DNA from: Treponema sp.
GTDB lineage: Bacteria; Spirochaetota; Spirochaetia; Treponematales; Treponemataceae
Length of the DNA stretch: 44,985 nt
NCBI GenBank assembly: GCA_022510925.1
Contig: JAFLSO010000014.1
Span: 1 to 44,985 of the forward strand
Reading direction: 5' to 3'
Each line of letters starts with the position of its first letter. The first letter of the stretch is position 1. The notes under the pieces were generated by a model. It saw nothing but the letters and a program-made list of their open reading frames with translations, ran no database searches and had not been told where the DNA came from. Below, one piece after another: positions 22,654 to 31,119 of the stretch. Both the position numbers and the translations under genes were made by a program.

Positions 22654-25011
22654 ATGCTTAAGAATAATTCCGCATTCAAGGTGCCGCGTTTTTGTGCCAT
22701 GCTTTTGGTTTGTTCTTTTGTTTTTTCTTTGAGCGCGTTCGCAGCCCCTAACGGAGAACTGATTCTTAAAGTGGAGCTGGACACTTCCTCTGTTTCCATC
22801 CTGAATGAGGAGAGCCGCTCGTACGTTAACTCAGCATACAACAGGTTTTTGCAGGACATACTCGGCGTGCCTCAGATAAGCGTCCGCACATCAAGCGTGG
22901 ACGAGAACATGCGCCAGATTCAGAAACAGTCGCAGATAGACGCCGCAGTGGGCATGGGGAGCGAGAATTCCGCATACGCCACTGACAAGGACAGCCGCGC
23001 GGATTTAGCGGTCATTTTCTTTTTTGAGAGGGAGGGCGGCTCTAAGTGCAGGCTTTCCTGCAAAATCTCGGAGATAGAGAGCAAGAACCTTAAGTCCATT
23101 GTCTCCACCGACAGACTTCCGCTTAACGAGGCCGCCGCTGACGTGAGCGTGGACAAGCTGGCTTACGAGACGCTGGTTTACCTGCAAAAATCAAAGCATA
23201 TCAGTGGCATTCCGTCTGGGCTGGTCACGCAGCTTCTGCACAAGGAAAGCTCCGCCGACGCGAACAAAATCTACATCTCAGACATAATACAGCAGATTGA
23301 GGAGACGGAGAAAGCAAAGCAGGCTCTCAAGGACAGCGCCAATACAGAGCAGGAGAAAGCGGAGGCGGCGTCCAAAGCCCAGGCCCTTCAGCTTAAACTG
23401 GACATGCTGGAAAGGACGCGCCAGCAGGCGGAGGAGGCGCAGCGCAGGAAGCAGGAAGAGGAGATGAACGCGGCCAAACGCAGGCAGGAGCTGGAGGAGC
23501 TGGACGCAAAGAAACAGGACGAGATAAATAAAGAGATTAAGCTGCTTGAGGACCGCAGGGCGGCGCTGAGGCAGGAGGTTCTCAAGCAGCTTTCCATGAA
23601 GAGGCGCATAGAGCTGATAGAGGATGACAAGGCCAGCTATGCGCATCTTAAGCAGGTCCTTGCGCAGAACATAAAGCAGACAGAAGAATATTACGACGCC
23701 ATGTGCCGGGCGGAAGTCCAGGCGAAAGAGAACGAGCCGTGGCAGAAAGGCGACACCGACCGCGACGGAATGCCCACCGAGCTTGCGCGCAAATTCCGTG
23801 CGAGCGAGATAAACGATATAGTCTCCAAGTACGACAGGCTCAAAAAGTCCACCATAGAGAAACTGAACGCGAGCGCAAAGCCCGGACTTGACTCCTACGA
23901 GGCGCAGATAAGGCAGAACCTCAGCGAGATGGAGAAGACTTTCTACGTGTTCCGCTCCATAGACCAGGGAAACGATTTTGTGACACTGAAGGTGGATGAA
24001 TTTGACGGCAATGATTTTAACTGGCTGGTCCACACATCATTCAGAACGACCGGCATTCCTAAAATAGATTCGAGCGACGTGATTCTGCCTGACGCCGCAA
24101 TCTCATACACGCTGATGACGGGAAAAGAGCCGCCGGACATAAAGGCATTCAACGCCGACAATCCCAAATCAAGGCAGGCGTATGAGGAATACCGGGACTT
24201 AGTTACAAAGGCGGATTTCTTCTTCCATGTGTCGGTGCCGTACCTTTACTCAGAAATAGCGGTGGAGGTCAGATACTCGCAGGAGGAGGACCTGTATAAG
24301 CTTCAGCCGTACTATTTCCGTATAATCAAAATGTCAAATGACGAGGCCGTGTACAACATGAGCAAGACCGGCTTCGAGGCGGAGAAAAAACGCGCGCTTG
24401 ATCAGGAGAAAGCGGCCATAAAGCAGCAGCAGGAAGAGGAGCGCGAGCTGGCGCGCAAGCAGATAGAGGAAATCAAAAAACAGAAAAAGCAGGAAGAGGA
24501 TATGTACCGCGCAAGGCTGGCCCAGGTCCGCAAGCAGAATTTCCTGAGCAACCAGATAAAGCGCTCCGGCATGTTTGTTGAGCTAGGCATAGAGAACAAT
24601 GACATCTACGGAGAATGCTTCACCCTTGACCTGCAGTTTCTGGGCGGCAAGAGCATTTTCTTCGGCGGCGGTGACATAGGGAATTCCACATTCAAACTGA
24701 GCGGCGACGCGGAATTGTCCATAGCGGACTTTGGAATACTGGGAGGACTAAGCTTCTCTTTCGGCTTTAACAATCTGATGCTGCGTCCTTATGCGGGCGT
24801 GGGCCTGGGGCTCTCTGTCCTGAACTCTGAGGTTTTATTCACAGACAGCGATTTGAAAACCAGGCTGTATCTTAAGGCGTTTGCAGGCGCAGACCTTATC
24901 TTCATGGACTATCTCACGCTGGGCATCTCATACACAACGAAATATATCGCGGACTTGGGCACCTTCAACTCTTTTAATTTTTCGTTTGGCATAGGGATAC
25001 ACAGGCTATAG
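22654..25011 (+). CDS. Exported coiled-coil protein with C-terminal beta-rich (outer-membrane-like) domain
   Basis: 785 aa, not recognised as a named family. A signal peptide (FCAMLLVCSFVFSLSAFA, to about 31) is followed by a globular domain (35-185), a long Glu/Lys/Gln/Arg coiled coil (about 200-340), a middle domain (340-560), a second coiled coil (about 560-640), and a C-terminal region of 140 residues rich in alternating Gly and hydrophobic residues (GGLSFSFGFNNLMLRPYAGVGLGLSV) ending NFSFGIGIHRL, like an outer-membrane beta barrel. It may bridge periplasm and outer membrane. TTGATT (22620-22625), 16-nt spacer and TAATAT (22642-22647) would give a leaderless mRNA. It is first in an operon with the LPP20-like gene. 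Confidence 0.75.
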   Translation: MLKNNSAFKVPRFCAMLLVCSFVFSLSAFAAPNGELILKVELDTSSVSILNEESRSYVNSAYNRFLQDILGVPQISVRTSSVDENMRQIQKQSQIDAAVGMGSENSAYATDKDSRADLAVIFFFEREGGSKCRLSCKISEIESKNLKSIVSTDRLPLNEAAADVSVDKLAYETLVYLQKSKHISGIPSGLVTQLLHKESSADANKIYISDIIQQIEETEKAKQALKDSANTEQEKAEAASKAQALQLKLDMLERTRQQAEEAQRRKQEEEMNAAKRRQELEELDAKKQDEINKEIKLLEDRRAALRQEVLKQLSMKRRIELIEDDKASYAHLKQVLAQNIKQTEEYYDAMCRAEVQAKENEPWQKGDTDRDGMPTELARKFRASEINDIVSKYDRLKKSTIEKLNASAKPGLDSYEAQIRQNLSEMEKTFYVFRSIDQGNDFVTLKVDEFDGNDFNWLVHTSFRTTGIPKIDSSDVILPDAAISYTLMTGKEPPDIKAFNADNPKSRQAYEEYRDLVTKADFFFHVSVPYLYSEIAVEVRYSQEEDLYKLQPYYFRIIKMSNDEAVYNMSKTGFEAEKKRALDQEKAAIKQQQEEERELARKQIEEIKKQKKQEEDMYRARLAQVRKQNFLSNQIKRSGMFVELGIENNDIYGECFTLDLQFLGGKSIFFGGGDIGNSTFKLSGDAELSIADFGILGGLSFSFGFNNLMLRPYAGVGLGLSVLNSEVLFTDSDLKTRLYLKAFAGADLIFMDYLTLGISYTTKYIADLGTFNSFNFSFGIGIHRL

Positions 25012-25067
25012 CAATCTGTTCCTGCGCTGTAACGGAACGGGACTTATTTCAATCTTACGGAGACAAA

Positions 25068-26081
25068 ATGAAAAGCGTACTTTCCATTCCCGCAGTTTTT
25101 TTAGCCCTTCTTTCTGTAAGCTGCTCCTCCGTGCAGAACCAGGCCAGGCCTTTGTGGGCGGATGATGAGGGCGTGCTTTACGCATATCCTTCCGAGAACT
25201 ACATAGCGCGGCTGGGTTACGGAGAGAGCGCCGCCTCAGCCATAGCTTTCTCAGACGCGGAGCTGGCTCGGTACTTCGAGCATTCAGTGCAGACAACCAC
25301 ACAAGCCTCACAGATCATGACCAACGCGTCTGGAAAAACCACCTCGCAGGAGAGCATGCTTCAAAGGAATGTGACCATAAACTCTGACCTCACGTTGTTT
25401 GCGGTGGGGCACACACAGCCCTGGCTCGACAAAACCACCGGGCAGTACATAGCGTGCTCGTACATAAACCGCCGGGAGGCATGGAAAATCTACGAGAAAA
25501 AACTTACTCAGTCTAAAAAAGAATTTGACTATCTTTACGATGCCGCCATAAAAGAAGAGGATCTGCTTAAAAAAATATCACGCCTAAAATCCACGAATTC
25601 CAACTCACAGACATTCGTTACCCGGCTGGACTTCGCGCAGACCCTGTATCCCCCGAGCGAGGAATTCTACACGGCGGACAGAGACAGAATCGCCTCCATA
25701 CAAAGCCTGATGGAGTCCGCCAGAATGAACTGCGTTATGAACATGATCGTTAGCGGAGACAAAGACAACCGCATACGGCGCATCGCTGAGTCTTTTTTCG
25801 TGAGCGAGAATTTCATAATCTCATCAAAATCCTACGTGTATACGGTCAGCGTTTCCGTGGAGCCGAATAAAACCTATCACGAGCAGAGCATAACCGCTGA
25901 GCCCGGAATAACGGTGGCCATACACAACGGCAAAGAGAATCTTTTCACTTACAATAAAAATTTGCCACGCATAGCGGGCTTTACCGAGGCAGAGGCCCTC
26001 GTGGACAAAAAAATCTACGACGCGCTGGAGTCCGAGCTTAACGCCTCGTTCGCACAGGCGCTGAGGGAATTCTTAGAGTAA
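25068..26081 (+). CDS. LPP20-like lipoprotein
   Basis: 337 aa. Lipobox LLSVSC with the modified cysteine at about position 19, so it is anchored in a membrane facing the periplasm. Residues about 30-130 (NYIARLGYGESAASAIAFSDAELARYFEHSVQ) resemble LPP20-type domains, where an Ala-rich helix packs on a sheet. The C-terminal part is of unknown type. GGAGACAAA precedes the ATG. It follows the coiled-coil gene by 56 bp, and its stop overlaps the DUF763 start (TAATG). Confidence 0.75.
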   Translation: MKSVLSIPAVFLALLSVSCSSVQNQARPLWADDEGVLYAYPSENYIARLGYGESAASAIAFSDAELARYFEHSVQTTTQASQIMTNASGKTTSQESMLQRNVTINSDLTLFAVGHTQPWLDKTTGQYIACSYINRREAWKIYEKKLTQSKKEFDYLYDAAIKEEDLLKKISRLKSTNSNSQTFVTRLDFAQTLYPPSEEFYTADRDRIASIQSLMESARMNCVMNMIVSGDKDNRIRRIAESFFVSENFIISSKSYVYTVSVSVEPNKTYHEQSITAEPGITVAIHNGKENLFTYNKNLPRIAGFTEAEALVDKKIYDALESELNASFAQALREFLE

Positions 26082-27457
26082 TGCCTTTAATAAAACACTC
26101 CGGGCATGCGGACCTTCCGCTGCATTACGGCACGGTTCCCAAATGGCTCGCGGACAGAATGCGTGATTTAGGAACGCTTATCATCCAATCGCTTCTGATG
26201 GAGTACGGGCAGAAAGAGGTTTTAAAACGGCTGAGCGATCCTCTGTGGTTCCAGAGCCTGGGAGCGGTGCTCGGCATGGACTGGCATTCCAGCGGAATAA
26301 CCACAAGCGTCATGTATGCGCTGAAACGCGGGATAAACGCGAACGCCAGGGAATTCGGGCTGTGCGTGTGCGGCGGGCGCGGAAAATACTCACGGCAGAC
26401 CCCGGACGAGCTTATGTTCCTGGCAGAAAAAACAGGGCTGGACGGAACAAGTCTGGTCAAAGCATCCAGGCTCGCGGCAAAAATAGATAACACTGCGGTC
26501 CAGGACGGCTTCCAGCTCTATCAGCATAACTTCATCCTGGCATCAAACGGCGACTGGGCCATAGTGCAGCAGGGCATGAACGTCGGCTCCAAAACCGCCA
26601 GACGCTACCACTGGCACTCCGAAAAAATCTCCTCGTTTGTGGAGGAGCCGCACACGGGCGTTACCGGCGAAAATCAGGGGCTTATATTAAACCTTTCAGC
26701 CAAAAACGCGGACCCCACCCGGAAAAGCATATTGGCCATCTCCAAAGAAAAGCCGGAGCGCATAATCTCGGAGTTAAAGGACATAGCGGAATTCGGAAAT
26801 CCGCTTGAGCAAAGGAAACCTACCGCAGAGCAGCTGGAACTGTTTGCGGAAGAGAAAAACCTTTGTGCCACAAGCGAAAATCAACTAACTAACGGTCGTA
26901 TTCATCAAAATTCACAGTTTTTCGCTAACGATAGTTTTAGAAACTACACAATGCCTGCCCATCATGAGGTAACACCGCTTGATGTGGACTTAAAAAGACT
27001 GGGCGCAGTGCTCGTTACGGCTTACGAACGGCAGTCAGATAACTTTGAGGAGCTCCTCCTTACTCCGGGATTAGGCCCCCGCACGTTGCAAAGCCTAACG
27101 CTCGTTAGCGAGATAATACACGGAACTCCCAGCCGCTTCACAGACCCTGCCAGATTCAGTTTTGCCCACGGCGGAAAAGACGGACGTCCGTTCCCCGTGC
27201 CCACAAAAATCTATGACGAAAGCATAAGGGCTCTGGGAGACTGCATAGAGAAATCAAAGCTGGGCTACAAAGACAAAAGCGAGTGCCTCAGACGGCTGCA
27301 CTCCACCGCCATGCAGATAGAGAAATTCTGCGAGCCCACGGCGATTTTTGACGCGGTGCTGGAGCATGAGGCGCAGCACAGCAGGGAATGGGGCGGAAGG
27401 ACATGCATGGATCATGACGGCGCTCCGTCTGTACATTCGGATAAAAATCTGGTATAG
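26081..27457 (+). CDS. DUF763 domain protein
   Basis: 458 aa. The start KHSGHADLPLHYGTVPKWLADRM and the segments SSGITTSVMYALKRGINA, LVKASRLAAKIDNTAVQDGFQLYQHNF and RRYHWHSE match the DUF763 family, found in archaea and scattered bacteria, of unknown function. The region around residues 265-290 carries AACGTT-type words and looks like a variable insertion. The ATG overlaps the stop of the lipoprotein gene, so translation is coupled. The last codons contain the promoter of the carB leader. The biochemical role cannot be stated. Confidence 0.8.
   Translation: MPLIKHSGHADLPLHYGTVPKWLADRMRDLGTLIIQSLLMEYGQKEVLKRLSDPLWFQSLGAVLGMDWHSSGITTSVMYALKRGINANAREFGLCVCGGRGKYSRQTPDELMFLAEKTGLDGTSLVKASRLAAKIDNTAVQDGFQLYQHNFILASNGDWAIVQQGMNVGSKTARRYHWHSEKISSFVEEPHTGVTGENQGLILNLSAKNADPTRKSILAISKEKPERIISELKDIAEFGNPLEQRKPTAEQLELFAEEKNLCATSENQLTNGRIHQNSQFFANDSFRNYTMPAHHEVTPLDVDLKRLGAVLVTAYERQSDNFEELLLTPGLGPRTLQSLTLVSEIIHGTPSRFTDPARFSFAHGGKDGRPFPVPTKIYDESIRALGDCIEKSKLGYKDKSECLRRLHSTAMQIEKFCEPTAIFDAVLEHEAQHSREWGGRTCMDHDGAPSVHSDKNLV
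26883..27110. repeat. Cluster of AACGTT-type short words (three copies)
   Basis: Copies at 26883-26899 (AACTAACTAACGGTCGT), 26923-26937 (CGCTAACGATAGTTT) and 27094-27110 (CCTAACGCTCGTTAGCG), all inside the DUF763 gene. Confidence 0.6.
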
Positions 27458-27458
27458 T
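27430..27458 (+). promoter_or_regulatory. Leaderless promoter of the carB leader
   Basis: TGTACA (27430-27435), 17-nt spacer ending in TGG, and TATAGT (27453-27458), an extended -10. Exactly 6 nt follow before the ATG at 27465. It overlaps the end of the DUF763 gene, whose stop codon TAG is part of the -10. Confidence 0.7.
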
Positions 27459-27464
27459 GTGCAT

Positions 27465-27554
27465 ATGACAAAACTTACACGCAGGATGTATGTTTTTTAT
27501 GCTGAACGTCAACGGGGACAAGCGGTTTTCGCATTGTTCCCTTTTTTATTTTAA
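27465..27554 (+). CDS. Putative carB leader peptide (29 aa)
   Basis: Reads MTKLTRRMYVFYAERQRG followed by QAVFALFPFLF. The ATG lies 6 nt after the -10 box, so the mRNA should start on it. The frame runs through a U6 run (27493-27498) and through the whole terminator hairpin, and stops 17 nt before carB. This is the layout of the E. coli pyrBI leader peptide, whose translation decides termination. Four of the residues are Arg and six are Phe. It is unlikely to work as a protein; translation itself is probably the signal. Not confirmed by any homology. Confidence 0.65.
   Translation: MTKLTRRMYVFYAERQRGQAVFALFPFLF
27514..27552 (+). terminator. Intrinsic terminator / attenuator inside the carB leader ORF
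   Basis: Left arm GGGGACAAGCG (27514-27524), loop GTTTT, right arm CGC-A-TTGTTCCC (27530-27541) with a single bulged A: 11 base pairs including one G-U. It is followed at once by T6-A-T4. The hairpin overlaps the last third of the leader ORF and ends 20 nt before the carB start. GGAGAG (27561-27566) is the carB Shine-Dalgarno. Confidence 0.8.
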
Positions 27555-27571
27555 AACTACGGAGAGCGCAG

Positions 27572-29128
27572 ATGCCTTTACGAGAAGACATTCATAAAGT
27601 CATGGTCATAGGAAGCGGCCCCATAATAATAGGTCAGGCCGCCGAATTCGATTACGCGGGAAGCCAGGCGTGCAAGGCTCTGAAAGAGCAGGGCCTGGAG
27701 GTGGTGCTTGTGAACTCAAACCCCGCGACACTTATGACGGACCATGCCATGGCGGATCAAATCTACATAGAGCCTCTTATCCCGGAGACCATACAGCGCA
27801 TCATAGAGAAAGAGAAGCCTGACAGCATACTTTCCTCGCTGGGAGGACAGACCGGCCTCACGCTGTGCATGGAGCTGGCGAAGAGCGGATTCTTAAAATC
27901 ACACAACGTGCGGCTTCTGGGCGCCAAGCCGGAGACCATAGATAAAGCGGAGGACCGCCAGATGTTCAAGGACACCATGGAGGCCATAGGCGAGCCGTGC
28001 GTTCCGTCCAAAGTGGTCACCACCTACGAGGACGCCGCAGACTTTGTTCACAACGAGATAGGCTTTCCCGCGATAATACGTCCTGCATTCACACTGGGCG
28101 GCACGGGCGGCGGCATAGCCGGCAATGACTCGGAGCTTAACGAGATTGCCCGCAACGGACTGCTCCGCTCGCCCATACATCAGATTCTTGTGGAGAAATG
28201 CATATCCGGCTGGAAAGAGATAGAATTCGAGGTCATGCGCGACCATGCGGGAAACGTCCTTACCGTCTGCTCCATGGAGAACTTTGACCCTGTGGGAGTG
28301 CACACGGGAGACAGCATAGTCATAGCGCCGGCAGTGACATTAAGCGACAAAGAATACCAGATGCTAAGAAGCGCGGCCCTTAACATAATAAGCTCCCTGG
28401 GTATGGAGGGCGGCTGCAACTGCCAGTTCGCGCTGAACCCCGAAAGCTTCGAGTACGCCGTGATAGAGGTAAATCCGCGCGTCAGCCGCTCGTCCGCACT
28501 GGCATCCAAAGCCACCGGCTATCCCATCGCAAAAGTCGCCGCCCTTATAGCCATAGGATACAATCTGGATGAGATTCCGAATTTCGTGACAAAAAAAACC
28601 GCCGCCTGCTTTGAGCCTGTGCTTGACTACGTGGTAGTGAAATTCCCCAAATTCCCCTTCGACAAATTCGTGTACGCCGCAAGAAAATTAGGCACGCAGA
28701 TGAAAGCCACTGGCGAGGTTATGGCGATAGGTCACAGCTTTGAGGAGGCCGTGATGAAGGCGGCGCGCGGCTGCGAGCTGGGAACCGCATCTCTGAACCT
28801 GCCCGCGTTTGAGGAAGAGAGCGACGAGGACATAAAAAGGCGCGTAACGGAATGCACGGACCAAAGGATTTTCGCGATATTCCAGGCGATAAAACGGAAC
28901 ATACTTTCCCTGCAGGAGATTCACCGCATCACAAAAATAGATTTATGGTTCCTGAGCAAGCTGAAAAATCTCTCCGACACGGAGGGAAATCTTATGCGCA
29001 TAAAGGAAAATCCCGGAGAAAACGCACTTACGCAGGAGATGTACATCTCCGCAAAAAAACTGGGCTATCCCGACAAAGTCATAGAGGACCTCAGCGGAAC
29101 AAAAATCGTCCATGAGACAGGAGCATAA
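27572..29128 (+). CDS. carB: Carbamoyl-phosphate synthase large subunit, N-terminal half only
   Basis: 518 aa, while normal CarB is about 1070. It aligns with the first (carboxyphosphate) ATP-grasp synthetase unit: VMVIGSGPIIIGQAAEFDYAG, VNSNPATLMTD, FTLGGTGGGIA and EVNPRVSRSSALASKATG. It goes into the start of the oligomerisation domain and stops after IEDLSGTKIVHETGA. No sequence like the second, carbamate-phosphorylating half follows. CarB makes carbamoyl phosphate for pyrimidines and arginine. It may be a split enzyme with its partner elsewhere, as in Aquifex and methanogens, work as a homodimer, or be decayed. The conserved motifs and the elaborate leader argue against decay. Confidence 0.85.
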   Translation: MPLREDIHKVMVIGSGPIIIGQAAEFDYAGSQACKALKEQGLEVVLVNSNPATLMTDHAMADQIYIEPLIPETIQRIIEKEKPDSILSSLGGQTGLTLCMELAKSGFLKSHNVRLLGAKPETIDKAEDRQMFKDTMEAIGEPCVPSKVVTTYEDAADFVHNEIGFPAIIRPAFTLGGTGGGIAGNDSELNEIARNGLLRSPIHQILVEKCISGWKEIEFEVMRDHAGNVLTVCSMENFDPVGVHTGDSIVIAPAVTLSDKEYQMLRSAALNIISSLGMEGGCNCQFALNPESFEYAVIEVNPRVSRSSALASKATGYPIAKVAALIAIGYNLDEIPNFVTKKTAACFEPVLDYVVVKFPKFPFDKFVYAARKLGTQMKATGEVMAIGHSFEEAVMKAARGCELGTASLNLPAFEEESDEDIKRRVTECTDQRIFAIFQAIKRNILSLQEIHRITKIDLWFLSKLKNLSDTEGNLMRIKENPGENALTQEMYISAKKLGYPDKVIEDLSGTKIVHETGA

Positions 29129-29215
29129 AAATCCGGCGGAGCGCGCCTTATAATCCCCCGGAACAAAATTATAGAAAAATCCTGCGACTTGCGGTATAAT
29201 TATCACGAGGAATTT

Positions 29216-29854
29216 ATGGCGTTTTTTCCGTTATTCATAGACTTAAAAAACAAACCGGTCCTGGTGATTGGCGGCGCGGAGGCTCTGGCGTATCAGATAG
29301 AGACCCTAATTTCTTTTGACGCTAAAATAACAGTCGTCTCGCAGAATGTCTCGGACGCGCTGAAAAAAATCGCGGATGAGAAAGGCAACATCACTTTCAG
29401 GGATGAGCCGGTCAGCGAACAGAATGTGGGCGCCCTGGGAACAGACTGGGTTCTGGTCATAACCGCCTCCCCCAGCCAGGAGCTGAACGCCGCGGTGTAC
29501 GAATTTTTCCATGAGCTTCATATTCCCGTGGAGGACATGAGCGACGTTCACAGGTGCGATTTTATTTTTCCCGCTGTAATAAAGAACGGAGACGTGGTGT
29601 GCGGCATCTCTTCCAGCGGAAAAAGCGCGCACGTGGCACACTTTGTAAAGGAGCTGGTGAGCTCCTCCGTGCCGGAAAACATAGGCGCCATAAACGACCG
29701 CATGGAAGAAATCCGTGAGATAATAAAGCTTTCCCTTCCTGACGCGAACAAACGCAATGAGGCCCTTAAAATCATTTTTGACCGCATAATCTCGGACGAC
29801 AACCAAATCTCGGACTCAGACATAGACGACATAATGGCCCAGTTCGGAATGTAG
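29216..29854 (+). CDS. Precorrin-2 dehydrogenase / sirohydrochlorin ferrochelatase-like protein
   Basis: 212 aa of the Met8p / SirC / CysG N-terminal family, which makes siroheme or feeds cobalamin synthesis. A Rossmann strand FIDLKNKPVLVIGGAEALAYQIETL is at 5-29, and the family segment CDFIFPAVIKNGDVVCGISSSGKSAHVA is in the middle. The usual GGGxVAxRK dinucleotide motif is changed to GGAEALAYQ, so NAD use may differ. No other heme genes are adjacent. TAGAAA-17-TATAAT (29172-29200) and GAGG lie upstream. It is followed after 15 bp by the alcohol dehydrogenase gene. Confidence 0.8.
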   Translation: MAFFPLFIDLKNKPVLVIGGAEALAYQIETLISFDAKITVVSQNVSDALKKIADEKGNITFRDEPVSEQNVGALGTDWVLVITASPSQELNAAVYEFFHELHIPVEDMSDVHRCDFIFPAVIKNGDVVCGISSSGKSAHVAHFVKELVSSSVPENIGAINDRMEEIREIIKLSLPDANKRNEALKIIFDRIISDDNQISDSDIDDIMAQFGM

Positions 29855-29869
29855 GGCACGGAGCGTAAT

Positions 29870-30949
29870 ATGTTTTTTTATATGCCCACAAAAGTTTATG
29901 AGGAAAAAGACTGCGTAATCTCCCGCTATCAGGAATTGTGCGCATTAGGAAAACACGCGCTTATAGTCACAGGGAAAAAATCCGCGTTCGTGAACGGCTC
30001 ATACGATGATGTGTGCGCGGGCCTGGACAAGGGCGGTGTGGCTCATTCCGTTTTCAGCGATGTTGAGGAGAATCCAAGCGTGGAGACCGTAATGCGCGGA
30101 AGGGAGGCGGGACTTTCCTGCGGCGCGGACTTTGTGATAGGCGTGGGAGGGGGCTCCGCTCTGGACGCGGCAAAAGCCATCGCCCTTATGATAAAGCACT
30201 CCGGCGAGGATGAAAGCTACCTGTACAAAAAAGGCACGGACTCAGCATGCCTTCCCGTGGCGGCGGTGCCCACAACCTGCGGAACCGGAAGCGAGGTAAC
30301 AGGAGTCTCCGTGCTTACACTGCACCAGAAAAAGACAAAAGGCTCCATAGCCCACAAGATTTTTCCCGCGCTCGCCCTGACAGACGCCAAATACCTGGCA
30401 CACGCCCCGCAGTCCGTTATAAGAAACACGGCCATAGATGCCCTGGCTCATCTGTATGAGAGCCACTTAAATTCACAGGCCACAGACTACAGCCGGATGT
30501 GCGTAAGCGCGGGCCTGGACACATGGCGGTTTTCCAAGGACGCGCTTCTTAATGAAAGCCGGCCCGGAGAGAAAGAGGCCTCCTTCCTTATGCGTGCCAG
30601 CACATTCGCGGGCATGGCCATAGCGCACACAGGCACAAGTCTCCCGCACGGCCTAAGCTACACCGTCACCTATGCGCTGGGCATGCCTCACGGAAAAGCG
30701 GCGGGATACTTTCTGGCAGGCTATCTTTCAGAGGCGGAAAAGACGGAGCGCGATTACCTTCTGGAAAAAAGCGGTTTCTCTTCTTTGCAGGAATTCAAGG
30801 ACTTTTACGATAAAGTTTGCGGAGCGGAGAAAATCCCCGAGGACATTCTGGAGACGGCAGTGGAGTCAGTGGCAGGGAACAAAGCCAAACTTGAGAGCGC
30901 GCCGTTTAAAACAGACAGGGATGTTCTTTACAGGATTGCAAATTTCTAG
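29870..30949 (+). CDS. Iron-containing alcohol dehydrogenase
   Basis: 359 aa group III alcohol dehydrogenase. The NAD(P) site is GVGGGSALDAAKA (91-103), and PTTCGTGSEVTG (134-145) is conserved. The metal ligands are Asp190 and His194 (NTAIDALAH), His260 (TSLPHGLSY) and His274 (GMPHGKAAG). It probably reduces aldehydes to alcohols as a fermentation electron sink, with the substrate unknown. It sits 15 bp after the precorrin-2 dehydrogenase-like gene, in the same operon. Confidence 0.9.
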   Translation: MFFYMPTKVYEEKDCVISRYQELCALGKHALIVTGKKSAFVNGSYDDVCAGLDKGGVAHSVFSDVEENPSVETVMRGREAGLSCGADFVIGVGGGSALDAAKAIALMIKHSGEDESYLYKKGTDSACLPVAAVPTTCGTGSEVTGVSVLTLHQKKTKGSIAHKIFPALALTDAKYLAHAPQSVIRNTAIDALAHLYESHLNSQATDYSRMCVSAGLDTWRFSKDALLNESRPGEKEASFLMRASTFAGMAIAHTGTSLPHGLSYTVTYALGMPHGKAAGYFLAGYLSEAEKTERDYLLEKSGFSSLQEFKDFYDKVCGAEKIPEDILETAVESVAGNKAKLESAPFKTDRDVLYRIANF

Positions 30950-30960
30950 CGCCGATTTCA

Positions 30961-31011
30961 TTTAAAATAAAAATGCCCGCGGACGGTCAGAACAAATCCT
31001 CCGCCGCAGGC
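30961..31011 (-). terminator. Intrinsic terminator of metQ
   Basis: On the minus strand GCCTGCGG (31011-31004) pairs with CCGCGGGC (30982-30975) around a 21-nt loop, followed by a U-rich run (ATTTTTATTTT). The stretch 31046-31105 before it holds a further hairpin (GGA-ATGC-TCC core), giving metQ a structured 3' end of about 150 nt. Confidence 0.6.
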
Positions 31012-31119
31012 AAAATTCTAAACTCTCTCCTTTGAAAAACGCCGGGTCCCGTGCGCCTTGTCATTGCGGAGCATTCCGCGCAAGCAGACCAGAGCCCGGG
31101 CCGAAACCGAACAGTCTAA

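Noticed and set aside
23278-24033. Long open frame (251 codons) on the minus strand inside the coiled-coil gene
   Set aside because: It is the antisense reading of a Glu/Lys/Arg/Gln-rich coiled coil, giving low-complexity Leu-rich sequence; no Shine-Dalgarno, promoter or domain supports it.
27572-29220. CarB truncation as a simple frameshift pseudogene
   Set aside because: The sequence after the stop was read for the conserved start of the second synthetase unit (GGGPNRIGQG-type, VNCNPETVSTD-type) and none is present before the next gene, so a single frameshift or nonsense change does not explain it.
30949-31119. tRNA-like fold in the GC-rich stretch between the alcohol dehydrogenase and metQ genes
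   Set aside because: Hairpins are present but no T-loop GTTCGA-type word, anticodon arm or CCA-proximal acceptor pairing could be assembled.
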